Shown one piece after another: positions 38,445-52,000 of a stretch of 64,000 nucleotides of DNA. Position 1 is the stretch's first letter. Each line of letters starts with the position of its first letter. The DNA is taken from assembly GCA_025642075.2 (NCBI GenBank), contig JAODUO010000155.1:292501-356500 (forward strand), read 5' to 3'. The stretch is from Ridgeia piscesae. Lineage: Eukaryota; Annelida; Polychaeta; Sabellida; Siboglinidae. The translations under genes and the position numbers were made by a program. The notes under the pieces are model-generated. The model did not search any database. It had not been told where the DNA came from and saw only the letters and a program-made list of their open reading frames with translations.

Positions 38445-41400
38445 AAACAACTTCTAGAGGTGACTGGCTCGCACTGCTTCACCGTGATGAACAACTTCTA
38501 GAGGTGACTGGCTCGCACTGCTTCACCATGACAAACAACTTCTAGAGGTGACTGGCTCGCACTGCTTCACCATGACAAACAACTTCTAGAGGTGACTGGC
38601 TCGCACTGCTTCACCATGACAAACAACTTCTAGAGGTGACTGGCTCGCACTGCTTCACCATGACAGACAACTTCTAGAGGTGACTGGCTCGCACTGCTTC
38701 ACCATGACAAACAACTTCTAGAGGTGACTGGCTCGCACTGCTTCACCATGACAAACAACTTCTAGAGGTGACTGGCTCGCACTGCTTCACCATGACAAAC
38801 AACTTCTAGAGGTGACTGACTCGCACTGCTTCACCATGACAAACAACTTCTAGAGGTGACTGGCTCGCACTGCTTCACCGTGATGAACAACTTCTAGAGG
38901 TGACTGGCTCGCACTGCTTCACCATGACAAACAACTTCTAGAGGTGACTGGCTCGCACTGCTTCACCGTGATGAACAACTTCTAGAGGTGACTGGCTCGC
39001 ACTGCTTCACCGTGATGAACAACTTCTAGGTGACTGGCTCGCACTGCTTCACCATGACAAACAACTTCTAGAGGTGACTGGCTCGCACTGCTTCACCATG
39101 ACAAACAACTTCTAGAGGTGACTGGCTCGCACTGCTTCACCATGACAAACAACTTCTAGAGGTGACTGGCTCGCACTGCTTCACCATGACAAACAACTTC
39201 TAGAGGTGACTGGCTCGCACTGCTTCACCGTGATGAACAACTTCTAGAGGTGACTGGCTCGCACTGCTTCACCATGACAAACAACTTCTAGAGGTGACTG
39301 GCTCACACTGCTTCACCATGACAAACAACTTCTAGAGGTGACTGGCTCGCACTGCTTCACCGTGACAAACAACTTCTAGAGGTGACTGGCTCGCACTGCT
39401 TCACCGTGACAAACAACTTCTAGAGGTGACTGGCTCGCACTGCTTCACCATGACAAACAACTTCTAGAGGTGACTGGCTCGCACTGCTTCACCATGACAG
39501 ACAACTTCTAGAGGTGACTGGCTCGCACTGCTTCACCATGACAGACAACTTCTAGAGGTGACTGGCTCGCACTGCTTCACCATGACAAACAACTTCTAGA
39601 GGTGACTGGCTCACACTGCTTCACCATGACAAACAACTTCTAGAGGTGACTGGCTCGCACTGCTTCACCATGACAGACAACTTCTAGAGGTGACTGGCTC
39701 GCACTGCTTCACCATGACAAACAACTTCTAGAGGTGACTGGCTCGCACTGCTTCACCATGACAGACAACTTCTAGGGTGACTGGCTCGCACTGCTTCACC
39801 ATGACAAGACAACTTCTAGAGGTGACTGGCTCGCACTGCTTCACCATGACAAACAACTTCTAGAGGTGACTGGCTCGCACTGCTTCACCATGACAAACAA
39901 CTTCTAGAGGTGACTGGCTCGCACTGCTTCACCATGACAAACAACTTCTAGAGGTGACTGGCTCGCACTGCTTCACCATGACAAACAACTTCTAGAGGTG
40001 ACTGGCTCGCACTGCTTCACCATGACGAACAACTTCTAGAGGTGACTGGCTCGCACTGCTTCACCATGACAAACAACTTCTAGAGGTGACTGGCTCGCAC
40101 TGCTTCACCATGACAAACAACTTCTAGAGGTGACTGGCTCGCACTGCTTCACCATGACAAACAACTTCTAGAGGTGACTGGCTCGCACTGCTTCACCATG
40201 ACAAACAACTTCTAGAGGTGACTGGCTCGCACTGCTTCACCATGACAAACAACTTCTAGAGGTGACTGGCTCCACTGCTTCACCATGACAAACAACTTCT
40301 AGAGGTGACTGGCTCGCACTGCTTCACCATGACAAACAACTTCTAGAGGTGACTGGCTCGCACTGCTTCACCATGACAAACAACTTCTAGAGGTGACTGG
40401 CTCGCACTGCTTCACCATGACAAACAACTTCTAGAGGTGACTGGCTCGCACTGCTACACCATGACAAACAACTTCTAGAGGTGACTGGCTCGCACTGCTT
40501 CACCATGACAAACAACTTCTAGAGGTGACTGGCTCGCACTGCTTCACCATGACAAACAACTTCTAGAGGTGACTGGCTCGCACTGCTTCACCATGACAAA
40601 CAACTTCTAGAGGTGACTGGCTTGCACTGCTTCACCATGACAAACAACTTCTAGAGGTGACTGGCTCGCACTGCTACACCATGACAGACAACTTCTAGAG
40701 GTGACTGGCTTGCACTGCTTCACCATGACAGACAACTTCTAGAGGTGACTGGCTCGCACTGCTTCACCATGACAAACAACTTCTAGAGGTGACTGGCTCG
40801 CACTGCTTCACCATGACAATCAACTTCTAGAGGTGACTGGCTCACACTGCTTCACCATGACAAACAACTTCTAGAGGTGACTGGCTCGCACTGCTTCACC
40901 GTGATGAACAACTTCTAGAGGTGACTGGCTCGCACTGCTTCACCATGACAAACAACTTCTAGAGGTGACTGGCTCGCACTGCTTCACCATGACAAACAAC
41001 TTCTAGAGGTGACTGGCTCACACTGCTTCACCATGACAAACAACTTCTAGAGGTGACTGGCTCGCACTGCTTCACCATGACAAACAACTTCTAGAGGTGA
41101 CTGGCTCGCACTGCTTCACCATGACAAACAACTTCTAGAGGTGACTGGCTCGCACTGCTTCACCGTGATGAACAACTTCTAGAGGTGACTGGCTCGCACT
41201 GCTTCACCATGACAATCAACTTCTAGAGGTGACTGGCTCACACTGCTTCACCATGACAAACAACTTCTAGAGGTGACTGGCTCGCACTGCTTCACCGTGA
41301 TGAACAACTTCTAGAGGTGACTGGCTCGCACTGCTTCACCATGACAAACAACTTCTAGAGGTGACTGGCTCGCACTGCTTCACCATGACAAACAACTTCT

Positions 41401-42268
41401 AGAGGTGACTGGCTCACACTGCTTCACCATGACAAACAACTTCTAGAGGTGACTGGCTCGCACTGCTTCACCATGACAAACAACTTCTAGAGGTGACTGG
41501 CTCGCACTGCTTCACCATGACAAACAACTTCTAGAGGTGACTGGCTCGCACTGCTTCACCGTGATGAACAACTTCTAGAGGTGACTGGCTCGCACTGCTT
41601 CACCATGACAAACAACTTCTAGAGGTGACTGGCTCGCACTGCTTCACCATGACAAACAACTTCTAGGTGACTGGCTCGCACTGCTTCACCATGACAAACA
41701 ACTTCTAGAGGTGACTGGCTCGCACTGCTTCACCATGACAAACAACTTCTAGAGGTGACTGGCTCACACTGCTTCACCATGACAAACAACTTCTAGAGGT
41801 GACTGGCTCGCACTGCTTCACCGTGATGAACAACTTCTAGAGGTGACTGGCTCGCACTGCTTCACCATGACAAACAACTTCTAGAGGTGACTGGCTCGCA
41901 CTGCTTCACCATGACAAACAACTTCTAGAGGTGACTGGCTCGCACTGCTTCACCATGACAAACAACTTCTAGAGGTGACTGGCTCGCACTGCTTCACCAT
42001 GACGAACAACTTCTAGAGGTGACTGGCTCGCACTGCTTCACCATGACAAACAACTTCTAGAGGTGACTGGCTCGCACTGTTTCACCATGACAAACAACTT
42101 CTAGAGGTGACTGGCTCGCACTGCTTCACCGTGATGAACAACTTCTAGAGGTGACTGGCTCGCACTGCTTCACCATGACAAACAACTTCTAGAGGTGACT
42201 GGCTCGCACTGCTTCACCATGACAAACAACTTCTAGAGGTGACTGGCTCGCACTGCTTCACCGTGATG
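38445..42268 (+). repeat. 44-bp satellite-like array, about 87 copies
   Basis: The unit is AACTTCTAGAGGTGACTGGC followed by TCGCACTGCTTCACCATGAC and AAAC, very homogeneous. The main variant ends CGTGATGAAC. Rare markers (CAATCAAC, CTCACACTGC, CGTGATGAAC) recur exactly 396 bp apart (9 units) in 40.8-41.6 kb, showing block duplication. Confidence 0.97.
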
Positions 42269-43748
42269 CTCAATGTGGTTGGTGCCTGTCATTTTATTTA
42301 TGAACATTTTGAATTTCAGGCTTTTCAAACTGTCAAGATTTCATGACCTTGATTTTTTACTAACAAAATTCCATTCCATTCAAGGATTTCCATGAACACT
42401 ATACAGTTTATCCACAATTGGCCATTCAGTGGAGTATTTTCATAAGACATGAGATGGTTGTAGAACAGAATAGCTGAATGCACATTTGCCCCATTCTGGA
42501 GGATACGGGGGTGAATATAACTTGTCAACTGTATATGTTTTTTGGCAATTCTTGTAAATACAAAAATAAGGCTACATGTAGCAAGTCTGCGTTTGCATCT
42601 ACCCCCAGTACTGCTTATACCCTGTGGAATGCTGCTAAATAGCTTACGGAATACATACACCTGAGCAACCATCAGGACCCAAAGGAATGTGGGTAATTCT
42701 GGAAATTGCAAAACATGGAAAAATGCTACATTGTTGAGCACAGTAAAACATCCTTCTATAAATTCGATATGGAACGTGTGAAAACATAAACATATATATC
42801 AAACATTCTTGTGGCAAAGCCACATGTGGAATATGAACAGCTGTAGCACTAAACTGCTCAAAGCAAGCCACCAACATCTGCTGGAAATGACTGGTGCACT
42901 CTCTCAATACACAGTAGCCATGGTTGCACATCACAAGCCCATTTCATGCTTCCCTTCATATACAAATGCTTAATATTATAAACACCTGATGTAAACCTTG
43001 TGAAAAATACTTTCAATCTAACCTTCAACATAAACAATATCTTCTGCATGTCAAACTAACCATTTGTATGTGGAGGGCTGGCAGAAAGGTTCCTTTCTTA
43101 CACGTCCCACAGTAACATGTCTGGACTGAGGCACAACATATTGAAGTTTCACTGATATTAAATACTGTAGTATTATTAACTACACTACTTTAGCTGCTTC
43201 ATGTGACTTCATATACAGTCTCACATCCAAGTGCCAAGTGTTACCACAATGCCATACAACATCCAAGTCCATAAATATACATAAATTAAAACATTGCAAT
43301 GGAAACGCCATGAATATCACACCTATAACAGCAGCAATCAAATTAGTGTAATACAAAAACATGTTTTTCCAACAGTGCAAGTGTTTGAGATATATAAATG
43401 TAATATATATAATATACATGTATACATATATAAAGTGAACACCATTTCTGGCACATTGCAGAAACACACATTGTACAATACCATTTTCACAAGTGTTCAC
43501 TTAATATACATACATAATCCTAAAGCCAACATGGCAGATTGCACCATTATGAGTGACATGATACACAACTACCAAGACAAATTTGAATTAATGTCTGGTT
43601 ACACTATGTATACAAACAGTGGGCCAACACTGCAGACTGGCTTTGGTGTGCTTAAAAAAGGCAGTCTGCCTAAGGTGACCCTTGTGTAGATCTGGTTTTG
43701 GTCTACAAATGCTGCTGTTAGGTGTGTGTGTGTGTATATATGATATGA

Positions 43749-43789
<41 letters not shown>

Positions 43790-43796
43790 TAGCCTC

Positions 43797-43837
<41 letters not shown>

Positions 43838-44451
43838 GTAACATCACATATATAGTAAACATATATATCACCCCAGTAAATATATGTATATATACATATA
43901 CTGTATATCCTTATTTCTTAAATTAACAAATCTGGAATGTGTCACTAACCTAATCAATCCACAATGATTGGTAAACTCAAGTAAAGTATGACACATAAAT
44001 TATACATAGTAAAAAATCACAGGAATTCAGGTAAAACAACATTACTGCATGCCCTGTCTCACAAGGAGAACACTGCCCATCCTACACACCAACAACCTGT
44101 CTCTTGGTTACATCTTTAGCATTTTGATTCAACAGGAGTGGCTTCCTGTAAGTTGTAACTATCACTTCTGGTAGATATTAACCAGTTAAACCATATTTAG
44201 CCTCTGCACAATTCCAAACATGACTTCTTTACCATCTCCACTGAGAATAAATATAACCTTACATCTCCAATTCTAGAATAATCTAAATGTCCATGTTCTT
44301 TCATTCTAAGAATAACGTGAACAAACCTTTGGGTCAGTGTACCTGCAGTTTAAATAAATTGATGGCTGGTTCAGTCTATTTTACCTACCAAATATCAAGG
44401 ATTTGCAAAATGTTGGTGATCTACACTCAGTTCTACCTCCACTACCATCTA
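42269..44451. other. 3' flank of the NACHT/TPR gene, probably partly 3' UTR
   Basis: No coding region is supported; open frames here have no protein character. TTTATT at 42293-42298 is an AATAAA on the minus strand and could serve the gene ending at 44452. A (TA)n block lies at 43741-43836. Confidence 0.45.
43741..43836. repeat. (TA)n microsatellite with interruptions
   Basis: AT dinucleotide tract interrupted by CTTAGCCTCTCCA near 43790. Confidence 0.95.
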
Positions 44452-46046
44452 TCAGGGGTTGTTAAAGTAAGTGATGAGTTGTCCATCACTCATCTCCGTC
44501 CCTTCAGACTGTGTGTCGGCTGAGACACACGTGTTGGGATCTGACAGCATGTAGTCATCAAATGCTGCCTGCCATTTCTTAAGACGCATTCGCCTGAGCA
44601 GGCGTTTTGGCACGTATGGTTTGTGCATCGTGGGGTAGCGTCCTGGCACGTGGTACCAGGTGCACATGTGCACTAGGTCTCGGGAGACGTTCCTGGGTGC
44701 ATCTGGTTCACCCACCAGACTGTCCAGAGAGCTGTGTGGACCATGCACAGCCGAGTAACCATTCTGAGGTGTGTAGGCAAACTGGTCTGGAATGTGACAC
44801 CGGCGGAGGTGAGACGATGGTGTCAGTGTCTGGGACGAGGCAGGCACACTGCGACTGCCTGATCGTGCTGAATGATGTGAACGTGTCTTGAACCGGTTTC
44901 TCCCGTACCGGTTGTACAGGTCAAGTGGGGTCGCACTCTTTGACCTCCGTTGTTCATCTACCTGTAGAGTCTGCCTCTGTTTGGTCGTGATACTGTTTGA
45001 CTTTGTGCCTATGAATGAATCAATGCACAAGTGAGATGTCACCAAGTTAGGTCCTAACCCGAGTTGGATGTCATGTGAAAGGGTGTCATTGCCATTGATG
45101 TCTCGCTTACTTGGATGCATGTTCCCATTGACAGCATCTGGACACAGTGACTGGTCACCTGACTGCATTTGTCCTGCAGTGATGTCAGACTGACCTTGAT
45201 TATCTCCGATGATCACAACATCATCATTGATGGTGACACTGACACTGTGGTGCTTTATAACATCACTATGAGTGTCATCAATGATGGTGGCACTGACTGC
45301 GTCACTGTGGGGGTCGTCATTAACAGTGACACGGACAGTCTCTTGTTGCTTCATAGCATCAGTCGGAGTCTCAGTGACATTCTCATGTTGGCACTTTACA
45401 TCTTCACTATGATTGTCTGCATTGTCATTTACGTCAGTATGACAAGCCATGTCACTTGTGTCATTGACAGTTTCACATGGCATAGTGTCATTGCTGGTTC
45501 TCTCTTTATCATCATTCACATTTTCCAACTTATGTTTCTTGGCAAGGACACCAGCACGAGTGTCAACCTCCTTAATGACAACATCAGCAGTATCAATATC
45601 CTGGGTGACAGCATCAGGTGTGTCATCATTCTGGGTGACAACATCCTTTGTGACAACATTCTGTGTAACAGTATCCTGGGTGACAACATGTGAGGTGATA
45701 ACGTTAGTGGTGACATCATCCTGGGTAACGTGAGGGGTGACCACATGTGGGGTAAGAACGAGAGGGGTGAGAACATTTTCACTTGGGCCCTCTCCCTCAT
45801 CCTCCGTGGCTCTCTGTCGTCGGAATGTGCCGTGTAGCAGGGAGGAGGTTTGGGGCTGAACCCAGGTTGGTTTGAGGGCCCTGTGTGTTGCTGGGGGTGT
45901 TTGGCGAATGTCTTGTTCTAGGAGACCAAACTGGTAGCTGGTCCTTGCATAGCTGCCCTCCTGCTGTGTGACGGCAGTGGACGGGCGGGTCTTCTCAAAT
46001 TTGGCCAGCGTGACCTTAATTGCTCTTGTCAAGTTATGAGTATAAC
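44452..46046 (-). CDS. NACHT/TPR gene exon e12 (last)
   Basis: Starts after TTATTGCAG, with [19 protein letters not shown] completing the last TPR. A long low-complexity tail of 530 residues follows. Early on come imperfect VTQ/VTP repeats ([20 protein letters not shown]), then a D/N/H/T-rich stretch with repeated DDxHSD, and then a more conserved-looking end: [40 protein letters not shown]. Stop at 44454-44452. The [10 protein letters not shown] segment is the part most likely to be functional. Plus-strand open frames at 45169-45693 are shadows. Confidence 0.85.
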
Positions 46047-49000
46047 CTGCAATAATAAGGCAGAATCACATAATCTGAGCTTACATGTGTACATGTACAT
46101 GTATGTAAAGCACCCAAGAGCTATGCTATTGATTCAGGTGCTATGTAAATGAATTGTATTATTATTGACATAATTGTTCATTCAAACATAAATTCTTAGT
46201 AAACAAAAACAATTCTAGAATCATGAAAGCATTACATGTACAATTTTTTAACATAATGTACATGCACGCAAACACACATACATATACTTTAACACACGCA
46301 CACATGCTCGCACGCACCCACGAACACACGCACGCACACACTACATTTACAACATATCCTTTTTAAAGTATACAATTATATCATCATGACATTTTTGATG
46401 TTTTTTTCAAATAAAATAGATGATAGGTTTTTTTTCAAATCAAATAGTTCTTAATCAGAATTGTTTAAGATAAATAAAATAATTCAAATATTTGCTTAAC
46501 ACATAAGAAAGCTGGTTCTTTTGAGAATTGATGCTTGCCTAATTTCATAGTTCTGATGTCGAGCGCACGCTTCAAGACGTCACTTGCTTCTCGCTTTGCC
46601 AACTCCCCACTCTTGGTCATCAACAACTTGCCTGCAACAGACAGCAACATATCACGCCACGCCACGCCACGCCACGCCACGCCACGCCACGCCACGCCAC
46701 GCCACGCCACGCCACGCCACGCCACGCCACATGCGACGACACCACACCACACAACACCACACAACACACTACACCACACCAACATATCACATTACTCCTC
46801 TTAACACACAACACTCCTCTCAACACACAACACTCCTCTCAACACAAAACACTCCTCTCAACACATTATCAACATCTTATGACAGTTTTCTCAACACAAT
46901 TTTTCAATGCTTCACACAAATTGCAGGATTCTTCTCACAAAAGGGGGGAGAAGGTTTAATTTAATGATTTTAGTTGTTTCATAATTATCTATACATATGA
47001 AATGAATCTAAACATGGACATCATTTTAAATTATCATCACTGCTAATAATACTGATGTGTGTGGACTCACCTGGGTGGTAGAGGGTGGTGGCTACCGTGA
47101 TGTGGTCAGTGCACTCACCTAGGTGGTAGAGGGTGGTGGCTACCGTGATGTGGTCAGTGCACTCACCTAGGTGGTAGAGGGTGGTGGCTACCGTGATGTG
47201 GTCAGTGCACTCACCTTGGTGGTAGAGGATGGTGGCTACCGTGATGTGGTCAGTGCACTCACCTAGGTGGTAGAGGGTGGTCGCTACCGTGATTTGGTCA
47301 GGGCACTCACCTTGGTGGTAGAGCGTGGTGGCTACCGTGATGTGGTCAGTGCACTCACCTGGGTGGTAGAGGGTGGTGGCTACCGTGATTTGGTCAGTGC
47401 ACTCACCTAGGTGGTAGAGGGTGGTGGCTACCGTGATGTGGTCAGTGCACTCACCTAGGTGGTAGAGGGTGGTCGCTACCGTGATTTGGTCAGTGCACTC
47501 ACCTGGTGGTAGAGCGTGGTGGCTACCGTGATGTGGTCAGTGCACTCACCTAGGTGGTAGAGGGTGGTGGCTACCGTGATGTGGTCAGTGCACTCACCTA
47601 GGTGGTAGAGGGTGGTCGCTACCGTGATGTGGTCAGTGCACTCACCTAGGTGGTAGAGGGTGGTGGCTACCGTGATGTGGTCAGTGCACTCACCTAGGTG
47701 GTAGAGGGTGGTGGCTACCGTGATGTGGTCAGTGCACTCACCTAGGTGGTAGAGGGTGGTGGCTACCGTGATGTGGTCAGTGCACTCACCTAGGTGGTAG
47801 AGGGTGGTGCTACCGTGATGTGGTCAGTGCACTCACCTTGGTGGTAGAGGTGGTGGCTACCGTGATGTGGTCAGTGCACTCACCTAGGTGGTAGAGGGTG
47901 GTGGCTACCGTGATGTGGTCAGTGCACTCACCTAGGTGGTAGAGGGTGGTGCTACCTGATTGGTCAGTGCACTCACCTAGGTGGTAGAGGGTGGTGGCTA
48001 CCTTGATGTGGTCAGTGCACTCACCTAGGTGGTAGAGGGTGGTGGCTACCGTGATGTGGTCAGTGCACTCACCTAGGTGGTAGAGGGTGGTGGCTACCGT
48101 GATGTGGTCAGTGCACTCACCTAGGTGGTAGAGGGTGGTGGCTACCGTGATGTGGTCAGTGCACTCACCTAGGTGGTAGATGGTGGTGGCTACCGTGATG
48201 TGGTCAGTGCACTCACCGTGGTGGTAGATGGTGGTGGCTACCGTGATGTGGTCAGTGCACTCACCTAGGTGGTAGAGGGTGGTGGCTACCGTGATGTGGT
48301 CAGTGCACTCACCTAGGTGGTAGAGGGAGTGGCTACCGTGATGTGGTCAGTGCACTCACCTAGGTGGTAGAGGGTGGTGGCTACCGTGATGTGGTCAGTG
48401 CACTCACCTTGGTGGTAGAGGGTGGTGGCTACCGTGATGTGGTCAGTGCACTCACCTAGGTGGTAGAGGGTGGTGGCTACCGTGATGTGGTCAGTGCACT
48501 CACCTAGGTGGTAGAGGGTGGTGGCTACCGTGATGTGGTCAGTGCACTCACCTGGTGGTAGAGGGTGGTGGCTACCGTGATGTGGTCAGTGCACTCACCT
48601 AGGTGGTAGAGGGTGGTGGCTACCGTGATGTGGTCAGTGCACTCACCTAGGTGGTAGAGGGTGGTGGCTACCGTGATGTGGTCAGTGCACTCACCTAGGT
48701 GGTAGAGGTGGTGGCTACCGTGATGTGGTCAGTGCACTCACCTAGGTGGTAGAGGGTGTGGCTACCGTGATGTGGTCAGTGCACTCACCTAGGTGGTAGA
48801 GGGTGGTCGCTACCGTGATGTGGTCAGTGCACTCACCTGGTGGTAGAGGTGGTGGCTACCGTGATGTGGTCAGTGCACTCACCTAGGTGGTAGAGGGTGG
48901 TGGCTACCGTGATGTGGTCAGTGCACTCACCTGGTGGTAGAGGGTGGTGGCTACCGTGATGTGGTCAGTGCACTCACCTAGGTGGTAGAGGGTGGTGGCT

Positions 49001-52000
49001 ACCGTGATGTGGTCAGTGCACTCACCTAGGTGGTAGAGGGTGGTGGCTACCGTGATGTGGTCAGTGCACTCACCTGGTGGTAGAGGGTGGTGGCTACCGT
49101 GATGTGGTCAGTGCACTCACCTAGGTGGTAGAGGGTGGTGGCTACCGTGATGTGGTCAGTGCACTCACCTAGGTGGTAGAGGGTGGTGGCTACCGTGATG
49201 TGGTCAGTGCACTCACCTAGGTGGTAGAGGGTGGTGGCTACCGTGATGTGGTCAGTGCACTCACCTTGGTGGTAGAGCGTGGTGGCTACCGTGATGTGGT
49301 CAGTGCACTCACCTGGGTGGTAGAGGGTGGTGGCTACCGTGATGTGGTCAGTGCACTCACCTAGGTGGTAGAGGGTGGTCGCTACCGTGATGTGGTCAGT
49401 GCACTCACCTAGGTGGTAGAGGGTGGTGGCTACCGTGATGTGGTCAGTGCACTCACCTAGGTGGTAGAGGGTGGTGGCTACCTTGATGTGGTCAGTCACT
49501 CACCTAGGTGGTAGAGGGTGGTGGCTACCGTGATGTGGTCAGTGCACTCACCTAGGTGGTAGAGGGTGGTGGCTACCGTGATGTGGTCAGTGCACTCACC
49601 TAGGTGGTAGAGGGTGGTGGCTACCGTGATGTGGTCAGTGCACTCACCTGGTGGTAGAGGGTGGTGGCTACCGTGATTTGGTCAGTTCACTCACCTAGGT
49701 GGTAGAGGGTGGTCGCTACCGTGATTTGGTCAGTGCACTCACCTAGGTGGTAGAGGGTGGTGGCTACCGTGATGTGGTCAGTGCACTCACCTAGGTGGTA
49801 GAGGGTGGTGGCTACCTTGATGTGGTCAGTGCACTCACCTAGGTGGTAGAGGGTGGTGGCTACCGTGATGTGGTCAGTGCACTCACCTAGGTGGTAGAGG
49901 GTGGTGGCTACCGTGATGTGGTCAGTGCACTCACCTAGGTGGTAGAGGGTGGTGGCTACCTTGATGTGGTCAGTGCACTCACCTATGTGGTAGAGGGTGG
50001 TGGCTACCTTGATGTGGTCAGTGCACTCACTATGGTGGTAGAGGGTGGTGGCTACCTGATGTGGTCAGTGCACTCACCTAGGTGGTAGAGGTGGGGCTAC
50101 CTGATGTGGTCAGTGCACTCACCTAGGTGGTAGAGGTGGTGGCTACCGTGATGTGGTCAGTGCACTCACCTAGGTGGTAGAGGGTGGTGGCTACCTGATG
50201 TGGTCAGTGCACTCACCTAGGTGGTGAGGGTGGTGGCTACCTGATGTGGTCAGTGCACTCACCTAGGTGGTAGAGGGTGGTGGCTACCGTGATGTGGTCA
50301 GTGCACTCACCTAGGTGGTAGAGGGTGTGGCTACCGTGATGTGGTCAGTGCACTCACCTAGGTGGTAGAGGGTGGTGGCTACGTGATGTGGTCAGTGCAC
50401 TCACCTAGGTGGTAGAGGTGGTGGCTACCGTGATGTGGTCAGTGCACTCACCTGGTGGTAGAGGTGGTGGCTACCGTGATGTGGTCAGTGCACTCACCTA
50501 GGTGGTAGAGGGTGGTGGCTACCGTGATGTGGTCAGTGCACTCACCTAGGTGGTAGAGGTGGTGGCTACCGTGATGTGGTCAGTGCACTCACCTAGGTGG
50601 TAGAGGGTGGTGCTACCGTGATGTGGTCAGTGCACTCACCTGGTGGTAGAGGGTGGTGGCTACCGTGATTGTGGTCAGTGCACTCACCTGAGGTGGTAGA
50701 GGGTGGTGGCTACCGTGATGTGGTCAGTGCACTCACCTAGGTGGTAGAGGGTGGTGGCTACCGTGATGTGGTCAGTGCACTCACCTAGGTGGTAGAGGGT
50801 GGTGCTACCGTGATGTGGTCAGTGCACTCACCTGGTGGTAGAGGGTGGTGGCTACCGTGATGTGGTCAGTGCACTCACCTGGGTGGTAGAGGGTGGTGGC
50901 TACCGTGATTGGTCAGTGCACTCACCTAGGTGGTAGAGGGTGGTGGCTACCGTGATGTGGTCAGTGCACTCACCTAGGTGGTAGAGGGTGGTGCTACCGT
51001 GATTGGTCAGTGCACTCACCTAGGTGGTAGAGGTGGTGGCTACCGTGATGTGGTCAGTGCACTCACCTAGGTGGTAGAGGGTGTGGCACCGTGATGTGGT
51101 CAGTGCACTCACCTAGGTGGTAGAGGGTGGTGGCTACCGTGATGTGGTCAGTGCACTCACCTAGGTGGTAGAGGGTGGTGGCTACCTTGATGTGGTCAGT
51201 GCACTCACCTAGGTGGTAGAGGGTGGTGGCTACCTTGATGTGGTCAGTGCACTCACCTAGGTGGTAGAGGGTGGTGGCTACACTTGATGTGGTCAGTGCA
51301 CTCACCTAGGTGGTAGAGGGTGGTGGCTACGATGTGGCAGTCACTCACTGAGGTGGTCAGAGGTGGTGCTACCGATGTTGGTCAGGCACTGACGTTTGTA
51401 GATGGTCAGGCGTCGGTACAACTCCTCTGCTTTCTGAGGAGTGTAACTGCAAAAAACAACTAAACATATCACGTGTCTGTATAACTAATTTATTAACTAA
51501 TATTTTCATGTTTTGACTTTTTCCATGTTGCACATTTTTCTGTAGCTAATGCTCTATCTCAATTCCAAACGTCTCTCAAATTTAGCTCATCCCATCTAGC
51601 AGCACATGTCAGATCATCCACACTGTTAGTTCAACCATCTGAGACATGTAGCCAGGTACACCACTTTGTGGTTCAGGACATACCTGGGCCACTTCAGAGA
51701 GGTGATTAAGAACATACCTGGGGCCACTACCAGAGTAATTAAGTAGACCACTACCTGGTTCAGGACATACCTGGGCCATTTCAGAGTGGTGATTAAGAAC
51801 ATACCTTGGCCACTACCAGAGTAATTAAGTAGACCACTATGTGGTTCAGGACATACCTGGGGCATTCTAGGGGTAATCAAATAGGCCACTATAGCCACTG
51901 TGTATTGGAGGGCATACCTGGGGCCACTAAATGGGTAACCAAGTAGGCCACTATGTGATTGAGGACATACCTGGGGCCACTGCAGGGGTAGCCAAGTAGG

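Noticed and set aside
38445..42268. CRISPR-like regular array of 44-bp repeats
   Set aside because: No unique spacers between units; the whole unit repeats head to tail, in eukaryotic DNA.
42325..42741. 138-codon minus-strand open frame
   Set aside because: No recognisable domain, downstream of the stop of the NACHT/TPR gene; probably UTR or intergenic.
45169..45800. Plus-strand open frames of up to 174 codons and a second minus frame
   Set aside because: Shadows of exon e12; the e12 frame is continuous over 530 codons and fits the splice phase.
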